Of a stretch of DNA of 64,000 bases, positions 1 to 8,218 are shown piece by piece (position 1 is the first letter of the stretch; every line of letters starts with the position of its first letter). The notes beneath the pieces were generated by a model. That model was not told the origin of the DNA, did not search any database, and saw only the letters and a program-made list of their open reading frames with translations. A program made the position numbers and the translations under genes. Source of the DNA: an uncultured Bacteroidales bacterium (GTDB lineage Bacteria; Bacteroidota; Bacteroidia; Bacteroidales; F082); assembly GCA_937896895.1 (NCBI GenBank), contig CALBNV010000012.1:20314-84313 (forward strand). The letters run 5' to 3'.

Positions 1-453
1 GAATTGGAATCCGAAGAGAAATATGAAGAAGCTTTAGCCAAAGCAAACGAAGCAAAAGAATTATTGCACAATGGTCGAGAGCATGAATATTGGATTTCTC
101 AAATTCAATATAAAGTTGATGCGATTAATGCAAAACGAGAGGTAGAAGAATTGGCAAGAAAAGATGCAGAAGCAAGAGTTACGGCTAATAAAATCCCTCT
201 CTCTGATAAAATATCCAATGCTTCGAAAATACCAACATTGTGTGGAAATGTGAAAACATGGTTGAAGTATGATAATAAATTTTCGGATGAAGATTATGAA
301 GCGTTTAAATTCAAACTAATAGAGATTTATCATGCAATGAAATCCAAAGAACAGAAAGAATTTCAAAATTTTGCCAAGTGGAAACAGGTCTCTGAAATAG
401 TCGGCGAAGAAACCGCCCGTCAATGGTTTGATGAAATAATAAAACAACAATAG
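1..453 (+). CDS. C-terminal part of an unidentified protein (truncated at window edge)
   Basis: The reading frame is open from the first base, so this is the 3' end of a gene that begins left of the window. About 150 residues are visible. The first 60 are rich in Glu, Lys and Ala and look like a charged helix or coiled coil. The rest is a compact Lys- and Trp-containing segment that ends in a Trp-Phe-Asp-Glu-Ile-Ile-Lys stretch. I cannot assign a family. It runs in the same direction as the CRISPR accessory genes and ends 8 bp before the next one, so it may be the tail of an effector or RAMP subunit, but that rests only on position and general look. Confidence 0.6.
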   Translation, partial: ELESEEKYEEALAKANEAKELLHNGREHEYWISQIQYKVDAINAKREVEELARKDAEARVTANKIPLSDKISNASKIPTLCGNVKTWLKYDNKFSDEDYEAFKFKLIEIYHAMKSKEQKEFQNFAKWKQVSEIVGEETARQWFDEIIKQQ

Positions 454-461
454 AACTACCT

Positions 462-1943
462 ATGTCCCGCATCAAACTTTTCATTTCCAGTGTCCAAAGC
501 GAATTTGCAGAAGAACGGCAGATGCTCGTTGATTATATCCGTGGCGATGCGCTGCTGAGCAAATTCTTCGAGCCGTTCATCTTTGAGGAACTGCCCGCGA
601 AGGACATTTCCCCGCAGCAGATTTATTTGGATGAAGTCGGACAGTGCGATGTGTATGTCGGATTGTTCGGTGAACATTACGGCTACGAAGATGCCGAAGG
701 CGTCTCTCCGACGGAACGCGAATACGACCATGCCACCTTGCTGCATAAAAACCGTCTGATCTTTGTCAAAAATGTGGATAAGAGACATCCTAAGGAACAA
801 CTGCTGTTGGAAAAAGCACAGCAGGAAGTTGTGCGGAAGTCGTTCTCTAATCTGGATGCGCTGCGTGTTGCGGTCTATGCTTCATTAGTACGCTATATGG
901 AGGAAAAAGGAATCATTCGCTGGCGGCCGTTCGATGCTTCAACCGACAATGGCGCGTCAATCAGTGATATTGATGAGGATAAGGTGCAAAACTTCATCCA
1001 CCTTGCCCGCGCCAAGCGCAACTTCCCATTGGCGGAAGATACGAAAGTGGAGGTGCTGCTGCGTCACTTTGATTTGATGGATGATGATGGGAAAATAGCC
1101 AATGCGGCCATTCTTCTTTTCGGTAAGAAGCCGCAGAAATATTTCATCACGTCAGAGGTCAAATGCGTGCAGTTTTACGGGAATGAGGTGGTCAAGCCGG
1201 TGCCTTCCTATCAGATTTACAAAGGCGATGTGTTTGAACTGGTTACACAGGCGACCAGTTTTGTGATGAGCCGCGTGGACAACTGGGTGGGCACGCGCAA
1301 TGGCCCGACAGCTTCTGTTCCAACCCATCCGGAATTGCCAATGGAGGCGGTGCAGGAAGCCATCGTCAATGCGGTCTGCCACCGCGATTATGCCAATAAC
1401 GGCAGCGTGCAGGTGATGCTTTTCCGCAACCGATTGGAAATACTCAATCCTGGACATCTTCCATTTGGGATGACCATCGAGAAACTCAAAGGCCCTCATA
1501 AATCGATGCCGACCAATCCGCTGATTGCCGACCCGATGTACTGGTGCGGATACATTGAAAAATTGGGTACGGGAACCGAAGATATTTTAAAGAAGTGTTC
1601 CGAATATGGATTGAAGCGTCCTGATTTCCATCAGGATGAAGATTTCAAGGTGACGTTTTGGAGAAATGAGTCTGAAACTGTGGCAGACGGTGATACTGTA
1701 ACAGGTGAGACTGTACTCCAAGAAACTACCCAGAAAACTACCCGGAAAACTACCCAGAAAACTACCCAGAAAATATTGGAATGTATAATGGATAATGAAT
1801 TTGTTTCAAGAAAAGATTTGGCGGAGATGTGCGGCATATCACAAGATGGTATTAAATGGCAGCTCCGGCAAATGCAACAACAGGGATTGATCCGCCGTGT
1901 CGGACCAGACAGAGGCGGACACTGGGAGATAATTGAAAAATAA
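462..1943 (+). CDS. DUF4062 / HATPase_c_4 / winged-helix protein
   Basis: A 493-residue protein with three parts. Residues 1 to about 95 are a DUF4062 domain (starts MSRIKLFISSVQSEF), a TIR/nucleosidase-like Rossmann fold common at the N-terminus of defence and signalling proteins. Residues of roughly 190-390 match AlbA_2/HATPase_c_4 'RecG-like' regulators, including an EAIVNAVCHRDY motif and a GTGTEDI motif. After a Thr-Gln-Lys repeat linker, residues of about 445-490 form a winged helix (SRKDLAEMCGISQDGIKWQLR). It is probably a nucleotide-responsive DNA-binding regulator. It lies 13 bp upstream of two CARF nucleases on the same strand, so it may belong to the CRISPR accessory operon or be a separate defence gene. 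Family assignment is firm; role is inferred. Confidence 0.8.
   Translation: MSRIKLFISSVQSEFAEERQMLVDYIRGDALLSKFFEPFIFEELPAKDISPQQIYLDEVGQCDVYVGLFGEHYGYEDAEGVSPTEREYDHATLLHKNRLIFVKNVDKRHPKEQLLLEKAQQEVVRKSFSNLDALRVAVYASLVRYMEEKGIIRWRPFDASTDNGASISDIDEDKVQNFIHLARAKRNFPLAEDTKVEVLLRHFDLMDDDGKIANAAILLFGKKPQKYFITSEVKCVQFYGNEVVKPVPSYQIYKGDVFELVTQATSFVMSRVDNWVGTRNGPTASVPTHPELPMEAVQEAIVNAVCHRDYANNGSVQVMLFRNRLEILNPGHLPFGMTIEKLKGPHKSMPTNPLIADPMYWCGYIEKLGTGTEDILKKCSEYGLKRPDFHQDEDFKVTFWRNESETVADGDTVTGETVLQETTQKTTRKTTQKTTQKILECIMDNEFVSRKDLAEMCGISQDGIKWQLRQMQQQGLIRRVGPDRGGHWEIIEK
1725..1772 (+). repeat. 4 x 12-bp in-frame tandem repeat
   Basis: Four consecutive copies of actacccagaaa (copy 2 has one change) encode the Thr-Thr-Gln/Arg-Lys linker between the ATPase-like and winged-helix parts of the DUF4062 protein. 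The unit is a multiple of three, so changes in copy number alter linker length without breaking the frame. Confidence 0.9.
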
Positions 1944-1956
1944 AAATTAAAATTAA

Positions 1957-3066
1957 ATGGCAAAAGTTCACATAACATTACTCGGTAAAGAACCACTTCC
2001 TGTGTTTTATCCGATAGTTGAGTTTCACCAAAAAATAGTGTATCTAATTGGTACAGAGGAAAATAAAGATATTGCATTGTCAATTGGGCGCGTGCTATCC
2101 TATCTTGGTATAGAATATCATTTCTGTGAAGTTGCGGCATATGACATATTGGATACATGCCGTGTTTGTGATGAGATTCATGATAAATATGCAGAAGATG
2201 ACGAATTCCTTTATAATATTACCGGCGGAACGAAACCAATGGCAATTGGCGCTTTGATTACGGCTAAAAAACATGGTTCGGAAATTATTTATACCAATGG
2301 GAGCAAATGTATCGACATCAATACATACGAATCTGTCGATTTACAGTGTAAACTTGATAGCGAAGTGCTGTTTATCATGCAAGGGCAGCAGATTAAAGAG
2401 ATGGAAAAATATGTTGAGAATCCGATAAAAATATTAGCAGCCAAAAAAATAATGGATTTGATTGTGAATGACAATAAGGTCTACAGGGATTTGTCGGAAT
2501 ACAAGGAAATTTGCGCAGGAAATGTTCCTAAGAATTTCAGCCATAAAAAGATTCGGTATGCCAATGATAATGGACATATTGTTGTTGAATATGAAGGTGC
2601 AACGGTTCTTGATGTTGATTTTGAAGATTCCGACAAACTCCTGTTTGAAGGAAGATGGTGGGAGACTCTTGTTGCTGATGCTTTGTCAAAATGGTCTAAT
2701 GGAAGATTCGAGATTTTGCAGAACGTGAAGTTCAAAAATAAGAGTGATGCTTCTGAATCAACAAAAGACAAGAATGAAATCGACATACTAGTCAATTTGG
2801 GTACAACTTTCGTGATGATAGAATGTAAGTCAGGCAATCTGACGCAGAATGAAATATATAAGATGGACTATGTGAGAAACACGTACGGAAGCGACAAGTC
2901 GAAAAGCGTTCTTGTATCGTTCTATCCGGTTAAGAATGACCTGAGAGAAAAGGCAAAAGATTCCCAGATTGACATAATCTGTCCGCGAAACTATTATGTT
3001 CAATCGAAAGTGTTAAAATCTATTTCAATTGAAATGGAAAAAATAATAAGGCAATTAAATGTATAG
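1957..3066 (+). CDS. Card1-like CARF nuclease (DUF1887 family), copy 1
   Basis: A 369-residue protein with an N-terminal CARF domain and a C-terminal PD-(D/E)xK nuclease. The CARF signature NITGGTKPM lies at residues 87-95 and should bind a cyclic oligoadenylate made by a type III effector. The nuclease part has a GRWWE segment near residue 232-236, an acidic residue at D276 and the E289-C-K291 motif. This is the layout of Card1/Can2, which cuts nucleic acid when activated by cyclic oligoadenylate. It sits 13 bp after the DUF4062 gene and slightly overlaps or abuts a second copy. Domain calls come from visible motifs; the exact activator and substrate are not known for this protein. Confidence 0.88.
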   Translation: MAKVHITLLGKEPLPVFYPIVEFHQKIVYLIGTEENKDIALSIGRVLSYLGIEYHFCEVAAYDILDTCRVCDEIHDKYAEDDEFLYNITGGTKPMAIGALITAKKHGSEIIYTNGSKCIDINTYESVDLQCKLDSEVLFIMQGQQIKEMEKYVENPIKILAAKKIMDLIVNDNKVYRDLSEYKEICAGNVPKNFSHKKIRYANDNGHIVVEYEGATVLDVDFEDSDKLLFEGRWWETLVADALSKWSNGRFEILQNVKFKNKSDASESTKDKNEIDILVNLGTTFVMIECKSGNLTQNEIYKMDYVRNTYGSDKSKSVLVSFYPVKNDLREKAKDSQIDIICPRNYYVQSKVLKSISIEMEKIIRQLNV

Positions 3067-3070
3067 AAAA

Positions 3071-4306
3071 ATGAACCAAAAAACTTTGTTAGTCAGCTTA
3101 GTTAGTGACCAGACCATCCCCAACGTCCAGTTGATTAAAGAATTCAAGAAAATCTCAACGGACTACTTGTTTGTTACAACAGCGGGAATGGAGAAAAAAG
3201 GCACTCGCTGTTGGATTGAAAACGCTTGTAACATCAAAGGAGATACTATCGAGGTTAATGAATATTCCTTTGCGGATATTAACGAAAAACTGCAATCTTG
3301 CAATTTGGGCAGGTTCGACAAGGTCGTTGTCAATCTTACGGGCGGAACGAAGATTATGACGATGGTGGCGGAAGAATTCTTCAAAAGCATTGGTGCGGAC
3401 ATATTTTATGTCACGGGAAAGAATAATGAATACATACGCATATTCCCGAAAGGAACTGAAAATGTGCTCGCTTTTGAACAAAAGCTGACGGTTGCTGACT
3501 ATCTGACGGCCTACGGATTTACATTCCAGGAACCCAAACCTGCCATGTTCTCAATAGACGTTGCAAAACCTATTGTCGAACTTTATAGTTCTGATGAAAG
3601 AATTCAGGCGAATATTGATGCCATTCGATTTATCAATATCCAAAGAAGTAAGGAAAAAGGTGTGAAAACGGAAGACCTGTGCAAGGTTGAATCTTTTCTG
3701 AAAGAAATCCAATTTCCTCTCCAAAATGATCAGCTGACAGCGGAAGAAGTCAAATACCTTTCTGGCGAATGGCTGGAGGAATATGTCGGGTTGAAAATCA
3801 AAGGTGAACTGAACCTGTCTGATGATGAAATCTTTGTTGGAACGAATATTTCCAAGGAAGTCGGTAACAGCAGGGAAAAGAACAACGTGCGGTTGTTGCT
3901 GGGCGATGATGCCGATCTGAAAAACGCTGATTCAAAAAATGAAATGGATGTGATGTTCATGTTCGAAGGCAAGTTTTATTCCATTGAATGCAAATCTTCA
4001 ATTATAGCGTATAAAACAATCGTTGATAAAAATGGAAATCCGGTGGAAAAACCTTATAATATTCTCGGAGAAACTATCTATAAATCCGATTCGTTGAAGG
4101 GCAAGTTTGGACTGTTTCCGCAGACAACAATCCTGACATTGACGGATTTGCAAAAATATTGGTCAGATATTCAAGATAAAGGACTTCGAAATAATCGAAT
4201 GCGCGAAATGGAGAACCTTATTAACAGGGCAAATCTTTCCAACATAAAACTTGTTGACAGAAAGATGATTAATGGTTCTGAATCTATTTTTGAACTCGTA
4301 AAATAA
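3071..4306 (+). CDS. Card1-like CARF nuclease (DUF1887 family), copy 2
   Basis: A second CARF plus PD-(D/E)xK protein of about 411 residues. Counting from an alternative ATG at 3059 (which overlaps the upstream stop by 8 bp), the CARF motif NLTGGTKIM is at residues 92-100, a GEWLEEYV segment follows near 236, and the nuclease residues are D297 and E310-C-K312. I prefer ATG 3071 because the protein then begins MNQKTLLVSLVSDQTIPN, close to the usual start of this family. It is clearly diverged from the preceding copy, so this is not a recent duplication. Tandem nucleases may answer different ring sizes or form a heterodimer, which is inference. The start choice is uncertain. Confidence 0.88.
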   Translation: MNQKTLLVSLVSDQTIPNVQLIKEFKKISTDYLFVTTAGMEKKGTRCWIENACNIKGDTIEVNEYSFADINEKLQSCNLGRFDKVVVNLTGGTKIMTMVAEEFFKSIGADIFYVTGKNNEYIRIFPKGTENVLAFEQKLTVADYLTAYGFTFQEPKPAMFSIDVAKPIVELYSSDERIQANIDAIRFINIQRSKEKGVKTEDLCKVESFLKEIQFPLQNDQLTAEEVKYLSGEWLEEYVGLKIKGELNLSDDEIFVGTNISKEVGNSREKNNVRLLLGDDADLKNADSKNEMDVMFMFEGKFYSIECKSSIIAYKTIVDKNGNPVEKPYNILGETIYKSDSLKGKFGLFPQTTILTLTDLQKYWSDIQDKGLRNNRMREMENLINRANLSNIKLVDRKMINGSESIFELVK

Positions 4307-4312
4307 TTGATT

Positions 4313-4675
4313 ATGCTTATCAACCTTTCAAATCATCCGTCATTGAAATGGAGCAAGGAGCAGACAGAAGCCGCCAACAGTCGGTTCGGTGAAATCATCG
4401 ATTTGCTTTTCCCTGCTGTCTCGCCCGAAGGCGACGAGAATTATATCGCGGCTTTGGCCGACGAGTATTGCAACAAGGTAATTGAACTGGCCGGCGGCAC
4501 GCCCGTCACCGTGCATCTGATGGGGGAGATGACACTCGCATTTGCCATCGTCAGACGGCTGAAACAGTCCGGCATTCCGTGCGTGGCATCCACAACTCAA
4601 CGTCTGGTGAAAGAAATTGATGATGGCCATAAGGACGTCGTTTTCCGTTTCGTTAGATTTAGAAATTATCTTTAG
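4313..4675 (+). CDS. Small Rossmann-like CRISPR-linked protein, possible ring nuclease
   Basis: A 120-residue protein starting at ATG 4313 (MLINLSNHPS), 6 bp after the second CARF nuclease. It reads as a short alpha/beta protein: an N-terminal strand LINLSNHP, a middle segment TVHLMGEMTLAFAIVRRL and a strand-turn CVASTTQR, ending in VVFRFVRFRNYL. This size and pattern resembles the small CARF-like Csx families (Csx15, Csx16, Csx20) predicted to degrade cyclic oligoadenylate and shut off CARF effectors. I cannot place it in one of these families by eye. Its position directly after two cyclic-oligoadenylate-dependent nucleases supports an off-switch role, but this is inference. Confidence 0.6.
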   Translation: MLINLSNHPSLKWSKEQTEAANSRFGEIIDLLFPAVSPEGDENYIAALADEYCNKVIELAGGTPVTVHLMGEMTLAFAIVRRLKQSGIPCVASTTQRLVKEIDDGHKDVVFRFVRFRNYL

Positions 4676-4696
4676 TCTCTTTTGTGCAGTTTGATT

Positions 4697-6187
4697 ATGG
4701 AACAGAATGATATAACATTGACAATCAGTCAGCAGCGGATCCTGAAACAGATTCAGGATTTCATCTATCGCTCCGATGACCGCATCTTTATTCTTAAAGG
4801 TTATGCTGGTACGGGAAAAACCACAATGATGAAATTCCTAATTGATGATTTGAAAAATCACGGACAGCAGTTCAAGCTGCTCTCAACTACCGGCAGGGCG
4901 GCCAAGGTCCTTGCTAACCATGCCGGTCACGAAGCCCGGACCATTCACAGCATGATATATAAATATAAGGATTTCAACAAGGATTTGTCGGAAATTGATG
5001 TCGCTGATGCCAAAGTCGATACCACGGGGCAGTTGCTCCTGGTCTTTGAGCCGGCTCGTCTTACGGATGATGACAGGAAGAGCATGGTCTATATCGTTGA
5101 TGAGGCTTCGATGATCTCCGACACGGAAGTTCGTGTCGCGGTTCAGGCAATGTTCGGTTCTGGCAGGCTGCTGAAAGAGTTGCTTGACTTTGACACGCTG
5201 CCTGAATCGAAATTCATTTTTGTCGGTGACCCATGCCAGCTGCCTCCAATCAATGATGTCGCGTCGCCTGCATTGTCGCCTCGTTATTTCGCCGATGTTT
5301 TCGGCTTGTCGGCGCAGGAAGGACAACTCACCGAAATCATGCGGCAGGACAATTCCATCATAACGGCGGGAACCTATATCCGCAAGTTGTGGGCCAGGTC
5401 GCCCGACAATGAATCGGTATATCCGTCGCGCATGTGGGGCGCCGCCTTGCAATTCAGCGCATTTGAAGACATTGTCATCCACAACGATCTGTTTGAAATG
5501 GAAAAAGACTATATGGAGGCTATCAGGCGCAACGGCTACAATGACTCGATATTCATTTGCAACAGCAACGCCAGATGTATGGAAATGTCTGAGAAAATCC
5601 GTAGGGCATTGGGCTTTGAGGGCTGCATAAAGCAAGGCGATTTGCTGATGGTGGTGCAGAACCAGTTCACTACTGGACTCATGAACGGCGATATGGTGGA
5701 GGTCGTGGAAGTCGGAGCTGAAAGCGAAAAAATCATGAGAAGCGTCAAAGACCCTCAAGGTGTGGCTTCCGAACTCGCTTTCCGTAAGGTTAAGGTGAAG
5801 GAACTCTTTACTGGAAATGAATATACAACATTGTTGTTCGAAACCATACTGACTGGCAGGCAAAACAATCTTGATGCCCGTCAGCAGTCGGGGCTGTTCC
5901 TTGATTTCATCATGCGCATGAAACGCAGGGGCATCACACAGAAATCGCACAAACAGGAATTCGACATGGCCATGCAACACGACCCGTATCTGAACGCGCT
6001 GCGTTGTAATTACGGTTATGCCGTCACCTGCCATAAGGCCCAGGGCGGCGAGTGGAACTCGGTATATATTCAGATGCCGCGTAATATCACGCTTAACCCG
6101 ACGAAAAACAAATACCAATGGCTTTACACTGCGCTGACACGCGCGAAACACACGGTGCATGTCTGCAAGGATTTCTTCATTATATGA
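4697..6187 (+). CDS. Superfamily 1 RecD/Pif1-like helicase
   Basis: A 496-residue SF1 helicase. From ATG 4697, Walker A is GYAGTGKT (residues 35-42), Walker B is VDEAS (134-138), motif III is FVGDPCQLPPI, and the C-terminal UvrD-like half ends with TCHKAQGGEW and LYTALTRAK. It should unwind or translocate on DNA using ATP. It ends 12 bp before cas1 and follows the putative ring nuclease gene by 21 bp, so it is probably co-transcribed with the CRISPR adaptation genes. A role in generating, trimming or integrating spacer DNA together with the primase downstream is inference. An in-frame TTG at 4682 is a less likely start. Confidence 0.87.
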   Translation: MEQNDITLTISQQRILKQIQDFIYRSDDRIFILKGYAGTGKTTMMKFLIDDLKNHGQQFKLLSTTGRAAKVLANHAGHEARTIHSMIYKYKDFNKDLSEIDVADAKVDTTGQLLLVFEPARLTDDDRKSMVYIVDEASMISDTEVRVAVQAMFGSGRLLKELLDFDTLPESKFIFVGDPCQLPPINDVASPALSPRYFADVFGLSAQEGQLTEIMRQDNSIITAGTYIRKLWARSPDNESVYPSRMWGAALQFSAFEDIVIHNDLFEMEKDYMEAIRRNGYNDSIFICNSNARCMEMSEKIRRALGFEGCIKQGDLLMVVQNQFTTGLMNGDMVEVVEVGAESEKIMRSVKDPQGVASELAFRKVKVKELFTGNEYTTLLFETILTGRQNNLDARQQSGLFLDFIMRMKRRGITQKSHKQEFDMAMQHDPYLNALRCNYGYAVTCHKAQGGEWNSVYIQMPRNITLNPTKNKYQWLYTALTRAKHTVHVCKDFFII

Positions 6188-6199
6188 TAATTGAATGCT

Positions 6200-7180
6200 A
6201 TGGAACTAATTCTCAACACTTTCGGAACCTCCCTCAACCGCGATAACGAGGGCTTTGTGATTACATACAAAGATGGACAGCAACGTCTGCCAGTGACTGG
6301 AATCTCGTCTATTCAGCTGAGCAAAGGCGCCCAGATAACCAGCGATGCGGTGCTGCTGGCCATTGAAAACGAAATCGAAGTCATCTTCACCGACCGCTCG
6401 GGAAACCCCGTCGGACGGATATGGAGCCCGAAGTATGGCTCGATATCCACTATCCGCAAAGGCCAGCTTAATTTCTCTTTCTCCCACGACGCCGTCGATT
6501 GGATCAAGGAGGTCATCAGGCGCAAGATAGAAAACCAGCAGGCTCTTATCCTTATGATGAAACCCGAGGCGGGCGTGGAGTCTTGGCAGGTTGACAAGGC
6601 CGTGAACAGATTGGAAGACTACCGGACAAAAATCGCCGGACTGGATGGCGAAATCGTGTCAGACGTCGCCGCCACACTGCGCGGATGGGAGGGCGTCTCG
6701 TCCAAAATATATTTCGAGATGCTCAACCTCTATATACCCGAACACCTGCGCTTCGAGCAACGGTCGCAACACCCGGCGATGGACCCCGTGAACGCACTGC
6801 TGAACTACGGCTACGGCCTCCTTTACGGCAAAATCGAGGGCGCACTCATCAAGGCGGGCATCGACCCTTACGTGGGCATCATGCACCGCGACAACTACAA
6901 CCGCCCGGTGCTGGTATATGACGTGATTGAAATCTACAGGATCTGGATTGACTATGTGGTGTATAGTCTTGTCAAACAGAATGTTGTCACAGATGAATAC
7001 TATTCGGTGAAAGAGGATGGCTCGTATTGGCTTGAGCCTCTGGGACGACGAGTGCTCATACAGTCGGTGAACGATTATCTGGAAGATGTGATTGAGCTGC
7101 AGGGCGTGGAGCGCAGCCGCAGTTACCAGATACAGCTGTACGCTCAAAAACTGGCTCAGATATTCAAAAAACACGAATAG
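6200..7180 (+). CDS. cas1: Cas1 CRISPR integrase
   Basis: A 326-residue Cas1, the metal-dependent integrase that inserts new spacers at the leader end of the array together with Cas2. The expected active-site residues are visible: E164 in GWEG, H229 in GIMHRDNYNRP and D241 in VYDVIE. The N-terminal beta domain (residues 1-75) begins MELILNTFGTSL. Start ATG 6200 is chosen over an in-frame TTG at 6191, because it gives the family's normal N-terminus. It lies between a helicase and a primase-polymerase gene, 14 bp before the latter. There is no reverse transcriptase fusion. Confidence 0.97.
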   Translation: MELILNTFGTSLNRDNEGFVITYKDGQQRLPVTGISSIQLSKGAQITSDAVLLAIENEIEVIFTDRSGNPVGRIWSPKYGSISTIRKGQLNFSFSHDAVDWIKEVIRRKIENQQALILMMKPEAGVESWQVDKAVNRLEDYRTKIAGLDGEIVSDVAATLRGWEGVSSKIYFEMLNLYIPEHLRFEQRSQHPAMDPVNALLNYGYGLLYGKIEGALIKAGIDPYVGIMHRDNYNRPVLVYDVIEIYRIWIDYVVYSLVKQNVVTDEYYSVKEDGSYWLEPLGRRVLIQSVNDYLEDVIELQGVERSRSYQIQLYAQKLAQIFKKHE

Positions 7181-7194
7181 GGGAGGAATAGGAT

Positions 7195-8217
7195 ATGTTG
7201 CACGCAGGGAAAAATGTTGCAAGTACTACAGAACCTCTCAAAAAGGTGACGTTGGACTACATATATAACAGCATCAGAAACCCGAAACCCGAAATTCAGA
7301 ATCTTATCCGGCGCCTGCGCATCGTCAGGGATGTTGACGCCAAGAGCTACGCCCAGTTGAAACGCGGCTTGCCATATATGGTGTGCGGCTCATTCAACCC
7401 GCCGTTCCGCAAGAACGAGAATTTCGCCTATACGGAATATTTCTTCGTGGACATCGACCACATTGAAGCGAAGGGCATGGTGATTAAGCAGCTCAGGGCG
7501 CAAATCCAGGCTGACGGCAGGGTGGTGATGGCGTTCCTGTCGCCGAGCGAAGACGGGCTGAAGGTGCTTTTCAAGTTCAAGGAACGCTGCTATGATGCTG
7601 GTGTCTATTCGCTGTTTTACAAGTCGTTCGTGAAACAGTTCTCACAGCAATACGGCCTCGAACAGGTGCTGGATGCGAAGACATGCGATGTGAGCCGTGC
7701 CTGCTTCATCAGCATGGACCCTGACGTGTATTATAATCAGGATGCACAGCCTGTCGATTGGAACCAATATCTGGCTTTCGACAACCCGCAGGAGCTGTTC
7801 TCGCAGAAGCACGGCCTTGAAGCGGAGATGAAGGAGACGCAGAAACGGCAGAAACAGGAGGAGAGGGCGGCTAAGGACGCGGATCCTGACGCCGCTGAAA
7901 TATTGAAGATAAAGGAACTGCTGAAGCTTCGCGCGACACCGAAGGAACGGGCGGAGGCATACGTCCCCGAACAGCTGAATGAGGTGATCGGGGACGTGAA
8001 GAGAAACATAGAGGAGACGGGCGTGCAGGTGACCGAGATCCTGAACATCAACTACGGGAAGAAAATCCGCATGAAGCTGGGGCTTCGTCAGGCGGAGGTG
8101 AACCTGTTTTACGGGAAGCGCGGTTTCAGCGTGGTAAAGTCGCCGCGCAGCGGCACAAATGCAGAGCTGAATGACCTGTGCGCCGACATCATCAGCGGAT
8201 ACGTAATGCAACTGTGA
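7195..8217 (+). CDS. VirE N-terminal / AEP primase-polymerase (CAPP-like)
   Basis: A 340-residue protein of the archaeo-eukaryotic primase group (VirE N-terminal / BT4734-like domain). Motif I is D86-I-D88 in FFVDIDHIE, the SPSEDGLK motif follows at 116-123, and a D..R pair lies in CDVSRACFISMDP (165-176). The C-terminal third (about 205-270) is a charged helical region. Related CRISPR-associated primase-polymerases (CAPPs) occur beside cas1 and cas2 in type III loci and can prime and copy DNA and RNA. Here it sits exactly between cas1 and cas2, with a GGGAGGAATAGGAT stretch upstream that could act as a ribosome-binding site, unusual for this phylum. Activity itself is inferred from motifs. 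Confidence 0.8.
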   Translation: MLHAGKNVASTTEPLKKVTLDYIYNSIRNPKPEIQNLIRRLRIVRDVDAKSYAQLKRGLPYMVCGSFNPPFRKNENFAYTEYFFVDIDHIEAKGMVIKQLRAQIQADGRVVMAFLSPSEDGLKVLFKFKERCYDAGVYSLFYKSFVKQFSQQYGLEQVLDAKTCDVSRACFISMDPDVYYNQDAQPVDWNQYLAFDNPQELFSQKHGLEAEMKETQKRQKQEERAAKDADPDAAEILKIKELLKLRATPKERAEAYVPEQLNEVIGDVKRNIEETGVQVTEILNINYGKKIRMKLGLRQAEVNLFYGKRGFSVVKSPRSGTNAELNDLCADIISGYVMQL

Positions 8218-8218
8218 C

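Noticed and set aside
4883..6160. 425-residue frame on the minus strand
   Set aside because: It is fully antisense to the helicase, whose motifs are all intact, and shows no domain itself.
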